Positions 19,469 through 29,282 of a stretch of DNA of 64,000 nucleotides are shown here, in pieces. The position numbers and the translations under genes are program-made. The DNA lies in assembly GCA_965207045.1 (NCBI GenBank), contig OZ242261.1, positions 434,001 through 498,000 of the forward strand, written 5' to 3'. The notes under the pieces are model-generated. The model saw only the letters and a list, made by a program, of their open reading frames with translations, did not search any database and was not told the DNA's origin. How positions within the stretch are numbered: the first letter of the stretch is position 1; every line of letters begins with the position of its first letter. The stretch comes from G965207045 sp965207045 (GTDB lineage Bacteria; Pseudomonadota; Alphaproteobacteria; Rickettsiales; Anaplasmataceae).

Positions 19469-21375
19469 ACTTCTCTCTCCTCTATTTCTGTTATTAAATT
19501 GCTTAAAGCAGAGTCTATAGATAAACACTTCGTACTATTTAAACCAAGACGTCTAATAGATACTGTATTTTGTTGCATTTCTTTGTTACCTATAATCCAC
19601 ATAACTGGAACCTTTTTTGTACTATACTCACGTATTTTATAACTAATCATACAACCAGAGGCGTCAACACTAGCACGTATTTTATTCTTTTTCAATATCT
19701 TATGCAATTTATCTGCATATGAATTAACCTCATTTGTTATTGTAACAATAATTACTTGTACTGGCGATAACCATAAAGGTAATTTACCTGCATAATTTTC
19801 TATTAAAATACCAATAAATCTTTCGAATGTACCTAAGATAGCTCTATGTAACATTACTACATTATATTTTTGATTATCACTTCCAACATATCTAGCTTCC
19901 AGCCTTTCTGGTAAGACAAAATCCACTTGCAAAGTACCGCATTGCCACTCTCTGCCAATAGCATCTTTGAGAATAAATTCCAATTTAGGACCATAAAAAG
20001 CTCCTTCTCCTGGGTTCATAACAAAATCCATCCCAGCTTTCTCAAGTGAGTCCTTCAATGAGTTTTCGGCTTGATCCCAAACTTCATCTGTGCCTGCACG
20101 TAACTCAGGACGGTTAGAAAATTTTATTCGGATTTCTGCAAAACCTAATTCTTTATATACTTCTTTTAACAGATCACAAAACTTAATCGTTTCATCTGTA
20201 ATTTGTTCTCGTGTACAAAAAATATGCGCATCATCTTGAGTAAAATTCCTTACACGCATTAAGCCATGTAACGCACCAGAAGCCTCATTTCTATGGCACA
20301 TACCAAACTCTGCCATGCGAATCGGTAAATCACGATAACTTCTAATTCTGTTATTAAAAATTTGCACGTGACAAGGACAATTCATTGGTTTGATCGCTAA
20401 AATTTTCTCATCCACTTCAGTGGTAAACATATGTTTTCTGAATTTATCCCAATGCCCAGATTTTTCCCAAAATTTCTGCTCCAACATAATTGGAGTTTTA
20501 ACTTCTTCATAACCATTAGCATAAAGTTTCTCTCGAATGTATTCTTCTAAAGTCCTATATAATATCCAACCATTTTTATGCCAAAAGACTGCACCTTGAG
20601 CTTCTTCTTGAATGTGAAACAAATCCATAGTTTGAGCAAGTTTACGATGGTCTCGCTTTTCCGCTTCTTCTAGCTTACGTAAATAATCGTCTAAGTCATT
20701 TTTGGTTGTCCAAGCGGTACCGTATATACGTTGCAACATTTTATTTCTAGAATCACCACGCCAGTATGAGCCTGATAATTTCATTAATTTAAAAAATTTT
20801 GTTTTACCTGTATTAGGTGAATGAGGACCTCTACAAATATCAATAAAGTCACCCTGACGATAAATTCCTATTTCTTCCGTTTCGGGAATACTATTTATAA
20901 TTTCAACCTTGTAGCTTTCAGCAGATTTTTTAAAAAAGTCAATAGCCCGTTTTCTGCTCCACAGTTCACGCTTTATCTCATAGTTTCGTTCAACAATCTC
21001 CTGCATTTTCTTCTCTAGTTTTTGAAGATCATCAAGAGTAAAACTTTTTTTGTAATCTATATCGTAATAAAAACCATCACTTATAATAGGGCCTATTGCT
21101 ATTTGTGCACTGGGATATAATTCCTTTACTGCTTGAGCTAAAATATGTGCGGTATCATGGCGTAGTATATCTAACCCTTCCTTATGCTTTGCAGTTATAA
21201 TTTTTATTTTTGCATTTTCTCTTATTTCTACTGATAGATCCTGTAGAATTCCGTTGACTTTAATAGCAATAGAAGCTTTTGCAAGATCATTACTTATAGA
21301 TTGGGCAACCTCTGTGCCTCTTACTCCAATTTTAAATTCTTTTTTACTAGAATCTGGCAAGGTAATGCTTATCAT
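19465..21375 (-). CDS. thrS: Threonyl-tRNA synthetase
   Basis: A 636-residue enzyme with, in order, an N-terminal TGS domain (residues 1-60), the editing domain with HDTAHILAQAVKELYP and QCGTLQVDF farther on, the class II core with MNCPCHVQIFNNRIRSYRDL (zinc Cys near residue 330), and an anticodon-binding domain with VDASGCMISYKIREYS. It attaches Thr to tRNA-Thr and clears Ser. infC starts within its stop codon, so IF-3 synthesis is probably coupled to thrS. Confidence 0.98.
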   Translation of the reverse strand: MISITLPDSSKKEFKIGVRGTEVAQSISNDLAKASIAIKVNGILQDLSVEIRENAKIKIITAKHKEGLDILRHDTAHILAQAVKELYPSAQIAIGPIISDGFYYDIDYKKSFTLDDLQKLEKKMQEIVERNYEIKRELWSRKRAIDFFKKSAESYKVEIINSIPETEEIGIYRQGDFIDICRGPHSPNTGKTKFFKLMKLSGSYWRGDSRNKMLQRIYGTAWTTKNDLDDYLRKLEEAEKRDHRKLAQTMDLFHIQEEAQGAVFWHKNGWILYRTLEEYIREKLYANGYEEVKTPIMLEQKFWEKSGHWDKFRKHMFTTEVDEKILAIKPMNCPCHVQIFNNRIRSYRDLPIRMAEFGMCHRNEASGALHGLMRVRNFTQDDAHIFCTREQITDETIKFCDLLKEVYKELGFAEIRIKFSNRPELRAGTDEVWDQAENSLKDSLEKAGMDFVMNPGEGAFYGPKLEFILKDAIGREWQCGTLQVDFVLPERLEARYVGSDNQKYNVVMLHRAILGTFERFIGILIENYAGKLPLWLSPVQVIIVTITNEVNSYADKLHKILKKNKIRASVDASGCMISYKIREYSTKKVPVMWIIGNKEMQQNTVSIRRLGLNSTKCLSIDSALSNLITEIEEREV

Positions 21376-21430
21376 AACAGGATAATATTATGATTACATA
21401 CTCTCTGTAAAGCACTAATTTTTTATATGT

Positions 21431-22213
21431 TCAACGATAATCCTTTGATGTTAGTCCTTCTGTCATTAGTAGCTTAAGCATATTAAACTGTTCTTTACAA
21501 TTTCCTCTTTCTGCTTCTATATTTATATATCTAAAACCTTTCTTCTGGGAATAAACTGAAAAAGAACCGTCATCTATAACTGATTTGTTATTTTGAAGAA
21601 CAACGTTATATTTATTTCTTTTTATAATATCAAAGATACTTTTATCTGTCACATAAAAGAATTCACCTGTCCCAGCATCAGGATTAATATAAACTTCTCC
21701 TGCATCTTTTGCTAAACTACCCATCTCTTTGTAGTTTTTAATGGAATAATCAAGGTTATAATTATTGTGTACAGCTACAATTAAATCATTATTACCTAAT
21801 GAATAAAGAACTATTTGCGCAACTTGATCTGCAAAATTTTTTACGATACTTATAACATCATTATCTTCTGTATCAAGATTTTCTTTTATTCCGGAAACTG
21901 TAAACATACGATTAGGATCCAATGAGTAATTTCTTCCACCTAAAGTAAAATCAATATTCCGTTGTGGTGGATCACTATGCTGTAGTGAAACTATTCTACC
22001 ACCATACTCATCTATGATTTTCATAGCTACTTGTTCAGAAGTTACTTCATCTTGATGTGGATGAAAATATGTTAAAGAATTATCCCCATCTTTTGCATAT
22101 ATAAACACTTTGACTCTAGAACTACCCAAACTCAAATTATGCGAAGCTTCATATGCCATTACTTTCAATGAGTAAAGGAACAAAAACATAACTAAAGTGC
22201 ATTTTTTGTACAT
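21431..22213 (-). CDS. Secreted protein with H-x-H-QDE and DPNRMF motifs; function unknown
   Basis: I place the start at ATG 22213, giving 260 residues that begin with a signal peptide (MYKKCTLVMFLFLYSLKVMA). An in-frame upstream frame reaches 22438 but encodes no signal and is probably untranslated. The mature part has YFHPHQDEVTSEQVAMKII and later NIDFTLGGRNYSLDPNRMFT. Conserved His, Asp and Glu and Arg-rich 'DPNRMF' suggest a metal-binding periplasmic hydrolase, perhaps related to zinc carboxypeptidase/amidohydrolase folds, but I do not recognise the family by name. It stands alone, followed by thrS on the same strand. Confidence 0.8.
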   Translation of the reverse strand: MYKKCTLVMFLFLYSLKVMAYEASHNLSLGSSRVKVFIYAKDGDNSLTYFHPHQDEVTSEQVAMKIIDEYGGRIVSLQHSDPPQRNIDFTLGGRNYSLDPNRMFTVSGIKENLDTEDNDVISIVKNFADQVAQIVLYSLGNNDLIVAVHNNYNLDYSIKNYKEMGSLAKDAGEVYINPDAGTGEFFYVTDKSIFDIIKRNKYNVVLQNNKSVIDDGSFSVYSQKKGFRYINIEAERGNCKEQFNMLKLLMTEGLTSKDYR

Positions 22214-22439
22214 AAATACTTCTGAAAATAAGTAAGATAAGATTAACTTAACTCTACAAATCGAATATAGCAAAATTTCTTTAGATAAATTTTTCCACAC
22301 ATCTAACAATAACTGCATCAATAATCCTATTATTAATTGTTGTGTATTGTATGAAAAAATAAATAAGGCTGTGCTAATATTGTAGAACCAGTTCCATTTA
22401 GTATGGATAATGAATATATAGGTTTTTTGCCATACCATA

Positions 22440-23390
22440 TTTGGTAAAACTACTACATTATATAAAGCATCAAGTCTATTATATTTTCATGACAAAAAGG
22501 ACATAATTTTAACCGTTCTCTAATAATAAACAGACTTAAGAAATAATAGTTAGATTATTCTTAATAAACTGTTACCACTAAATAATAGATAAAAAGTATA
22601 GTAATTGAACTATAATTTCTTTTGATATAATCGTAAATTATTCATAAAATAGAATTATGATTGGAAAAAAATGTAAGGTTATATGACCATCGCTGTGTAA
22701 CAAAGACGAGATTTTATATTTTAAGTGTATCAGCTGGCTTAGATTGTTGTTATATTTCGCACAAGATAGATATTACTAAACAATTTCCAAATAACAATTG
22801 GCAGTTGCACAACATAATCTGAACCATTTCCGTAAGCTTTGTAAAGCTACAGAAAAGTGGCATTATATCATACATATTCTGAAAAAGAAATTTCAATTTG
22901 TATATCATAAATGCGTATGATTGTTTATTTAACTGCTTTCTATTCACTTAAGTGTTAAGTTTTGCAGCATGGTTATTATTAAAATATTCTGGAAACAAAG
23001 AAAAGAATATCAAATTTTCAGGTAGAAGCGATTGCAACTAGTATTTTTGCTAACTTATTTTTTTAAGGCAATCATAGAAAAACACCCCCTGGCACTAATA
23101 AGGAAGTGCAAGAATATAGTAATAATAGTGTTATTATGCATTATAAAGTTGGCAAGATTTTCGACTACAATTACGCTCGTAAGAAACCCATCAATCTGGC
23201 CATTTATTGCAAATGCTAAAGTGGTTAAGACCATGGTAGATTTGTGGTAAATTCTATAGAGCATGTTGTGATGGGAAAGGCATTAATTAACGAACCTAAT
23301 GACACTAAGAGTACGTGCTAAGTACTACTAAAAGACGCATATTTGACTTTTTCAATTTTTGTTTTTAGTCTTAGCACTGCTGTAAAAAGT
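22440..23390. other. Gene-poor gap before tRNA-Ile
   Basis: About 950 nt without a supportable gene. Frames at 22750-22947 (minus) and 23032-23264 (both strands) are short, rich in hydrophobic residues and lack a ribosome-binding site. The opposite-strand frames mirror each other, as expected for chance open frames in a decayed sequence. Some of this may be old coding sequence that I cannot identify. Confidence 0.4.
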
Positions 23391-23467
23391 GGGTTTGTAG
23401 CTCAGTCGGTGAGAGCGCACGCCTGATAAGCGTGAGGTCGGAGGTTCAAGTCCCCCCAGACCCACCA
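23391..23467 (+). tRNA. tRNA-Ile (GAU) with encoded CCA
   Basis: Cloverleaf: acceptor GGGTTTG/CAGACCC, D-arm GCTCAGTCGGTGAGAGC, anticodon stem CGCCT/AGCG-type with loop CTGATAA giving anticodon GAT, T-arm GGAGG-TTCAAGT-CCCCC. CCA at 23465-23467 is encoded. It is a lone gene rather than part of an rRNA operon. Its 3' 22 nt are also read on the other strand as the end of murG. Confidence 0.97.
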
Positions 23468-24516
23468 TTTTCTATTGTTTCTTCGATTAAGTTGGCAAAA
23501 TTTTCCTTAGCATTACTAATTGCAATTTTATATGCCGTAGATGATATATTTTGTAATTTTTCAGGATTGTTAATTAATTCTTTTAGATGCCGAATTAGGT
23601 TTTCACTTGTAAAATCTTGCTCAGTTATTAATATACCAGCATTATTTTTTGCAATAAATTGTGCATTTGACATCTGATGATTCATTGTAGAATGAGAATA
23701 AGGAACGTATATTGCTGTTTTCCCAGAAGCTAAAATCTCTGCAATAGTTGATGCACCTGCACGACATATTATTATATCAGCTTTAGCAAATCTTCTAGGT
23801 ATATCTTGAAAAAAATTTGAGACTTCAGCTGTAATTCCAAGATTACTATATTTTGATGATAATCCTGCTGCATCTTGTTTTGGACACTGGTGATGTATAG
23901 AGCAATCTATACCTTCATCAATTATTTTTTTTATAGCATCAGGCAATATCTTTGAAAAGACACTAGCTCCCTGACTACCACCAACAATAAGCAAGTTAAC
24001 TTTACCTTTAATTCTACAGTATTTTACTTGTTTTATATCATTGCTGACTGGAACTCCAGTTAATTCTAATTTATCTTTATACTTCCCATCCATTGATTCT
24101 TCTATTGTTGGAAAAAAAAATGCTAACTTTTTTGCAAATGGTAAAAATAACTTATTTACTTTACCTAAAATCGAATTTGATTCATGTAATATGATAGGAA
24201 TGCGCAAAAAAACTGCAATGACTAAAATGGGTAGGGTAGGGTAACCGCCAAATCCTACAATTATATCTGGTCTATATTTTTTGAATATAAGCAAAGATTT
24301 TCCAATACTTATAATAAATGACCATAAAAAAGCAGTAATACTACTTTTAGTAATTGGAATATATTCAATTGTAAAATCAAAATACTTACTCCTGCTAATA
24401 CGCTTTGCTAAAGTATTTGTTACAAACACACATTTATGACTTTTTAGTACTTCAATAGTAGCTAATGCCGGAAATATGTGACCACCAGTACCACCACCTA
24501 CAAAGATTATTTTCAT
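23446..24516 (-). CDS. murG: UDP-GlcNAc:lipid I N-acetylglucosaminyltransferase
   Basis: A 356-residue GT-B enzyme that makes lipid II on the cytoplasmic face of the membrane. The N-domain has IIFVGGGTGGHIFPALAT, ILHESNSILGKVN near 125 and the C-domain LLIVGGSQGASVFSKILP near 185 and CRAGASTIAEILASGKTAI near 260, followed by DHQxxNA-like MNHQMSNAQFI. I start at ATG 24516 (MKIIF); an ATG at 24531 adds five residues. The last seven codons (GGSGGT and preceding Asn) and stop lie inside the opposite-strand tRNA-Ile, so the C-terminus was probably extended after loss of an earlier stop. Confidence 0.96.
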   Translation of the reverse strand: MKIIFVGGGTGGHIFPALATIEVLKSHKCVFVTNTLAKRISRSKYFDFTIEYIPITKSSITAFLWSFIISIGKSLLIFKKYRPDIIVGFGGYPTLPILVIAVFLRIPIILHESNSILGKVNKLFLPFAKKLAFFFPTIEESMDGKYKDKLELTGVPVSNDIKQVKYCRIKGKVNLLIVGGSQGASVFSKILPDAIKKIIDEGIDCSIHHQCPKQDAAGLSSKYSNLGITAEVSNFFQDIPRRFAKADIIICRAGASTIAEILASGKTAIYVPYSHSTMNHQMSNAQFIAKNNAGILITEQDFTSENLIRHLKELINNPEKLQNISSTAYKIAISNAKENFANLIEETIENGGSGGT

Positions 24517-24531
24517 TATACCTTTATGCAA

Positions 24532-25180
24532 AAAATTATTTACTTATCAAAAGTAATTATTATTTCATCAACACGCAATAAATATTACTGAATCGACAAT
24601 AACTTGTGATATATTTAATAATTACTGATGAACAATAAATATACGAGTAATCAATTAAAAAAAATTCTTGAATAGAGTTCTATTTTTTAAGTTTTTCTCA
24701 ATTCTGATATGATAACAATTTATCGAACTGTTGTTGTGTTTTTTTTACGATCTTGTTCAACATAACATTCATGTAATAACATTATTATACTATATTTTTA
24801 TTATCCATTTTTTGCATATCTGTTACAAACTATTTCTTAGTTTCCGTGCTTATTTTAAGAATACAAATACTATAGTAATGTTTCCCTAGATGAAGTTCCT
24901 TTATCTTTCTAGATCTCGCATTAGCTACATTATTAAATAATTTTATTTTTTTAACCGAAAAGGTCCATAAATATTTATGGAGTTATAGCATATGCCTCTT
25001 TTTTTATGTTACTCATAATTATCACAGCAGATAATAGATAAGCCAAAAAAAGTAATTTCTCCTTTTTATTACGTCATAAATGATATAGGATTTATATAAA
25101 TACAAATTAGATTAATCATTAATTAATTTATTAATGAAGCATTAATATGTGTAATACCCCCTACCTATTTATAATCTATA
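24532..25180. other. Non-coding gap upstream of lon and murG
   Basis: About 650 nt between divergent murG and lon. A 16-bp perfect palindrome (CCATAAATATTTATGG) lies at 24965-24980. On the minus strand an open stretch around 24836-24986 reads LFNNVANARSRKIKELHL but has no start and no recognisable family; it may be a gene relic. Nothing else is supported. Confidence 0.4.
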
Positions 25181-25185
25181 TACTA

Positions 25186-25214
25186 TTGAAAGGAATCAGT
25201 TATTGTGTTATATT
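25186..25214 (+). promoter_or_regulatory. Probable sigma-70 promoter of lon
   Basis: TTGAAA at 25186-25191 and TATATT at 25209-25214 are separated by 17 bp, the optimal spacing. Transcription would start near 25221, leaving a leader of only about 15 nt before the lon ATG at 25236. No typical heat-shock (CCCCAT-like) -10 element was seen. Confidence 0.5.
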
Positions 25215-25235
25215 GTCTAATAGCGATTCACATAA

Positions 25236-27680
25236 ATGATAAAATTGTCTAATCAGTTGTTATTACCAGTTCTTCCACTAAGAGATGCAATATTTTTCCC
25301 TGGCGATAATCCGCCTCTTTTTATAGGAAGGAAAAAGTCTATTTGTGCTCTTGAGAGTTCTGTAAACAATGATAAAAAATTATTATTGATAGCGCAGAAA
25401 GACCCTCTCAAGAATAATGTTACTCAATCTGATCTCTACGATGTAGGTGTATTATCCAGTATAATTCAATTATTAAAGTTACCTGATGGCGCTATTAAAG
25501 CTTTAGTAAAAATCGAGAGTCGAGTAAAAGTGCTGAATTGTACTGAAAAAGAAAGTTTTCTTCAGGCTTCTATTGAAATAATTGATGATGATAACCATCA
25601 AAAATGTGATTTAAACAAACTGGAAGCTTTAAAGCGCTCCATAATTTCTGGTTTTAGAAATTACATAAAACTACATCAAAAATCATTAACTCCAGAAGAA
25701 TCTGAAGAGTGTGATAATCAAGACTTTTCTTACAAAAGATGTGCTGACTTTATATCTTCACGCTTGGAAATAAAAATTAGTGAAAAACAAGCTATATTAG
25801 AAATATTTGATATAGAGAAGCGAATGAAAAAAATCTATTCTGTATTAAAATCTGAAATAGACGTTCTAAATATAGAAAGACGCATACGCCATAGAGTTAA
25901 ATCACAAATAGAAAATACTCAAAAAGTATATTACCTCAATGAACAAATTAAAGCTATACAAAAAGAGTTAGGCAATAGCGAGAACAATAGTGGAGCGGTT
26001 ATCGATGACACTAAGGAGTTTTCAGATAAAATAAAAAATAAACATTTATCTGCAGAAGCAAAAGAAAAAGCAAAAAGTGAGATAAAAAAATTAAAAATGA
26101 TGTCACCAATGTCTGCAGAGGCAACTGTAATTCGAAATTATTTAGATTGCCTATTAAATATGCCTTGGGGTAAGAAAACCCGTATACAAAAAAACATAAG
26201 AAAAGCTGCTGCAATATTGGAATCAAATCACTATGCAATGGAAAAAGTCAAGGAAAGAATTATAGAACATTTATCCGTACAGAAAAAAACTAAAGAATTA
26301 AAAGGCCCAATTCTATGTTTATTTGGCCCACCTGGAGTTGGCAAAACTTCATTAGCAAAATCAATTGCAACAGCAACTGGAAGAAAATTTGTTAGAATGT
26401 CCCTTGGTGGAGTTAGGGATGAATCAGAAATTAGAGGACACAGAAGAACTTATATTGGCTCTATGCCTGGAAAAATAATTCAATCACTCGAAAAAGTAAA
26501 ATCCTTAAATCCTTTGTTTTTGTTGGATGAAGTTGACAAAATGGGTATGGATTACAGAGGTGATCCAGCTTCAGCTCTACTTGAAGTATTAGACAAAGAA
26601 CATAACAAACATTTTGTTGATCATTATCTAGAAGTTGAATACGATTTGTCCCATGTAATGTTTATTTGTACGGCCAATACCTTAAATATACCCCGTCCTT
26701 TGTTAGATCGTATGGAGATAATACATATCCACGGTTACACAGAAGAGGAAAAGATTCACATCGTGAATAAACATTTAATAAAGAAATTAAAGCATGAGCA
26801 TGGTTTAAGTGGAAAAGAGATGAGTGTCTCTCGCGAAGCATTGTGTAAATTAATTAGAAGCTATACTAGAGAAAATGGCGTTCGTAATCTGAGCAGAGAA
26901 TTAGCTAACTTAATGCGCAAAACAGTTAAAGAAATAATTACAGGAGAAAAGAAGAAAGTAGTAATTACAGTCAACAATCTCAAAAAATATTCTGGAGTTA
27001 GGAAATATAGCTTTGGACGAGCTGAAGAAGAAAATCTCGTTGGTGTTATTGCTGGGTTAGCCTATACTGAAGTTGGCGGTGAAATCATGTCAATAGAGAG
27101 TGTTATGATGCCTGGTACAGGAAATGTTAAAAGTACTGGAAAACTAGGTGATGTTATACAAGAATCTGTCCAAGCTGCTTATAGTTATATCCGCTCTCGC
27201 TGTCTAGAACTTGGCATCACTTCCAGAAAATTTAAGGAATATGATATACATATTCATTTTCCTGAAGGGGCTACACCAAAAGATGGCCCTTCTGCTGGGA
27301 TTGCCATATGTAGCTCCATAGTATCGTTATTAACTGGCATTCCTATTGATTCCTCAATTGCTATGACTGGAGAGATAACATTACGTGGCAGGGTTCTAGA
27401 AATAGGTGGTCTAAAAGAAAAATTGCTTGCCGCTCTTAGAGCAGGGATAAAGACTGTTGTCATACCATACCAAAATGAGAAAGATTTGGAAGAAATGCCA
27501 GCAAATATAAAAAAGGGGTTAAAAATAATTACGGTTAAGCATGCTGAAGATGCAATTAAAATAGCTTTGTTATATCCACCAGTTCCAGTCGAAGAAGATG
27601 AGGAATTTGATGATAAAAATAGAATAATTTCCGATCGTGGTGGTAACGATAAAGATATAAACAGGTCCGTACAACATTAA
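25236..27680 (+). CDS. lon: ATP-dependent protease Lon
   Basis: An 814-residue protease: N-terminal substrate-binding domain (about 8-210), coiled linker, AAA+ module with Walker A GPPGVGKTS near residue 366 and Walker B FLLDEVDKM near 430, and the C-terminal peptidase with Ser686 in KDGPSAGIA and Lys729 in GGLKEKLLAA forming the catalytic dyad. Lon degrades misfolded and regulatory proteins in the cytoplasm. A one-base gap separates it from the HIT gene downstream, so they are cotranscribed. The C-terminal tail is acidic and extended. Confidence 0.98.
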   Translation: MIKLSNQLLLPVLPLRDAIFFPGDNPPLFIGRKKSICALESSVNNDKKLLLIAQKDPLKNNVTQSDLYDVGVLSSIIQLLKLPDGAIKALVKIESRVKVLNCTEKESFLQASIEIIDDDNHQKCDLNKLEALKRSIISGFRNYIKLHQKSLTPEESEECDNQDFSYKRCADFISSRLEIKISEKQAILEIFDIEKRMKKIYSVLKSEIDVLNIERRIRHRVKSQIENTQKVYYLNEQIKAIQKELGNSENNSGAVIDDTKEFSDKIKNKHLSAEAKEKAKSEIKKLKMMSPMSAEATVIRNYLDCLLNMPWGKKTRIQKNIRKAAAILESNHYAMEKVKERIIEHLSVQKKTKELKGPILCLFGPPGVGKTSLAKSIATATGRKFVRMSLGGVRDESEIRGHRRTYIGSMPGKIIQSLEKVKSLNPLFLLDEVDKMGMDYRGDPASALLEVLDKEHNKHFVDHYLEVEYDLSHVMFICTANTLNIPRPLLDRMEIIHIHGYTEEEKIHIVNKHLIKKLKHEHGLSGKEMSVSREALCKLIRSYTRENGVRNLSRELANLMRKTVKEIITGEKKKVVITVNNLKKYSGVRKYSFGRAEEENLVGVIAGLAYTEVGGEIMSIESVMMPGTGNVKSTGKLGDVIQESVQAAYSYIRSRCLELGITSRKFKEYDIHIHFPEGATPKDGPSAGIAICSSIVSLLTGIPIDSSIAMTGEITLRGRVLEIGGLKEKLLAALRAGIKTVVIPYQNEKDLEEMPANIKKGLKIITVKHAEDAIKIALLYPPVPVEEDEEFDDKNRIISDRGGNDKDINRSVQH

Positions 27681-27681
27681 T

Positions 27682-28041
27682 ATGAATGATCTTTATGATG
27701 AAAACAATGTATTCTTTAAAATAATTAATGGTGACCTTTTCTGTGATAAAGTTTATGAAGATGAAAAAATTTTAGCTTTTTATGATATTAACCCTCTTGC
27801 TCCTGTCCACATCCTAGTAATCCCAAAAAGCAAATTTATTTCTTTTAGTGATTTTATTGAAAATTCACCTTCTTCTTATATAGAACATTTTTTTTCAGTA
27901 ATAAAACTTATTATCACCAACAATGAGAAACTACAGAGCGGATATAGATTAATCACAAACAGTGGCAGTAATGGAGGTCAAATTGTCAATCATTTTCATT
28001 TTCATATTATTGGTGGTAGCACTTTAGGAAGCATGGCTTGA
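27682..28041 (+). CDS. HIT family nucleotide hydrolase (HinT-like)
   Basis: A 119-residue histidine-triad protein with IFFKIINGDLFCDKVYEDE-type start and the H-x-H-x-H active-site motif NHFHFHIIGG near residue 105. Family members hydrolyse adenosine 5'-phosphoramidates or similar nucleotides. It follows lon immediately and converges on rsfS. Confidence 0.93.
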   Translation: MNDLYDENNVFFKIINGDLFCDKVYEDEKILAFYDINPLAPVHILVIPKSKFISFSDFIENSPSSYIEHFFSVIKLIITNNEKLQSGYRLITNSGSNGGQIVNHFHFHIIGGSTLGSMA

Positions 28042-28048
28042 GGAATTT

Positions 28049-28408
28049 TCATATTTCATTATCCACATATTTTTCCCCACCATACGGTTCTGTAACAGCA
28101 GCTAATGATTCCCAAAGTATATCCACTTCATAGTATTTGCGTACTGAGCTGCGGAAAATATGAATATAAATATCTCCTTCTAAATTAACTAACACCCAAT
28201 TCCCTTGATTTAAACCTTCTACTTCGTAACTGGAATCACAGAATTTAATTTCTTGTATCAGGTAGTAAGCAACTGACTTCACATGCTTATCAGAAAGACA
28301 AGAAGACACTATGTATGAAGTTTCCTCATTTCTTACATTTTTATATACCACAATATTCTCTGCCTTGTTTTCGTATAAAATTTTCATTATATTATTAAAT
28401 ATTTGCAT
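28049..28408 (-). CDS. rsfS: Ribosome silencing factor RsfS (Iojap family)
   Basis: About 119 residues from ATG 28408 (an upstream frame to 28480 adds a basic extension unlike the family). The Iojap signature is present: AENIVVYKNVRN, then DKHVKSVAYYLIQEIK, and GNWVLVNLEGDIYIHIF with RKYYEVDILW at the end. RsfS binds L14 on the 50S subunit and blocks subunit joining during starvation. The gene converges with the HIT gene, 7 bp apart. The core lacks the usual C-terminal length only slightly. Confidence 0.9.
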   Translation of the reverse strand: MQIFNNIMKILYENKAENIVVYKNVRNEETSYIVSSCLSDKHVKSVAYYLIQEIKFCDSSYEVEGLNQGNWVLVNLEGDIYIHIFRSSVRKYYEVDILWESLAAVTEPYGGEKYVDNEI

Positions 28409-28608
28409 ACATCCTGCATTAAAAGTATGCTTGAATTTTATCAAATATTTGTGTGTTTTTAAATACGGCCTTTTTTTCAATTAGTGGCTTAATAATATAT
28501 ATAGTAAGCATTTTACTAAGAAAAACAGAACATTATTTCAGTAACCCAAAGAAATATATTGCTGTTGTGGTACTTGTCACAACATTTGTACAGTATATTT
28601 ATGCTATA

Positions 28609-29250
28609 ATGTTTGCAAACATAGTTACTCACCATATTAATATAGAACTCCCACAACATTTTACTCAAATTGCTCTTTTTGGGTTATATTCTTATGTAAT
28701 TGGTTCAATTCCATTTGCTTTATTAATAACCAAAGTATTTACTAGTCAAGATATACGTGAATTTGGTTCTGGCAATGTTGGTACTACAAATGCTATGCGT
28801 TGTGGCGGAAAAAAATCAGCTTTTTTGACTCTAGCTTTGGATTTTTCAAAATCATTTATTCCACTACTATTATTCAAACAAATTTTTCATGAGAAAGATA
28901 GCATGCTTTTGCTTATAGGACTATTAATTATACTAGGACATATTTTTCCAATTTGGATAAAATTTAAAGGAGGTAAGGGGGTTGCTACTGCTTTAGGATT
29001 ATATTTTGCTCATAACTTTTATCTTGGGTTAATAGCAGTTTTTACTTGGGTTACCGTTATGTCTATTTTCAAATATTCATCCTTAGCATCTATTTCTATG
29101 GTCACCTTTGTTACTATTTTCTCGTTTACAGCCTACAGGGATGATGCAAATGTTACTGCAATGTTCCTAGTTATAAGTATAATAATTTCATTTATGCATT
29201 ACCAAAACATAGTTCGGTTGATCAAAGGAAAAGAGAACAAAGTCTTCTAA
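28609..29250 (+). CDS. plsY: Acyl-phosphate glycerol-3-phosphate acyltransferase
   Basis: A 213-residue membrane enzyme from ATG 28609 that acylates glycerol-3-phosphate to lysophosphatidate. Motifs: YVIGSIPFALLI, FGSGNVGTTNAMR (about residue 60) and KFKGGKGVATALGLY (about 120), the glycine-rich active-site loops. An in-frame GTG at 28453 would add 52 residues with one more hydrophobic stretch; that would exceed normal PlsY length, so I prefer the ATG. It works with gpsA (about 9 kb away) and cdsA in phospholipid synthesis. Confidence 0.95.
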   Translation: MFANIVTHHINIELPQHFTQIALFGLYSYVIGSIPFALLITKVFTSQDIREFGSGNVGTTNAMRCGGKKSAFLTLALDFSKSFIPLLLFKQIFHEKDSMLLLIGLLIILGHIFPIWIKFKGGKGVATALGLYFAHNFYLGLIAVFTWVTVMSIFKYSSLASISMVTFVTIFSFTAYRDDANVTAMFLVISIIISFMHYQNIVRLIKGKENKVF

Positions 29251-29282
29251 AAATAAACTAGAAAAACAAGCATCAAGAAAAT

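Noticed and set aside
22750..22947. 65-codon minus-strand frame
   Set aside because: Hydrophobic, no motif or ribosome-binding site; likely chance.
23032..23264. Opposed frames of about 70 codons upstream of tRNA-Ile
   Set aside because: Checked for transposase or membrane-protein motifs; none convincing. Antisense frames of similar length cast doubt on both.
24965..24980. 16-bp AT-rich palindrome as a possible operator or terminator
   Set aside because: Short palindromes of A and T are expected by chance here; there is no T-run and no adjacent gene end.
24836..24986. Minus-strand open stretch with LFNNVANARSRKIKELHL in the lon upstream gap
   Set aside because: No start codon, only about 50 codons and no family match that I can see; kept as a possible relic only.
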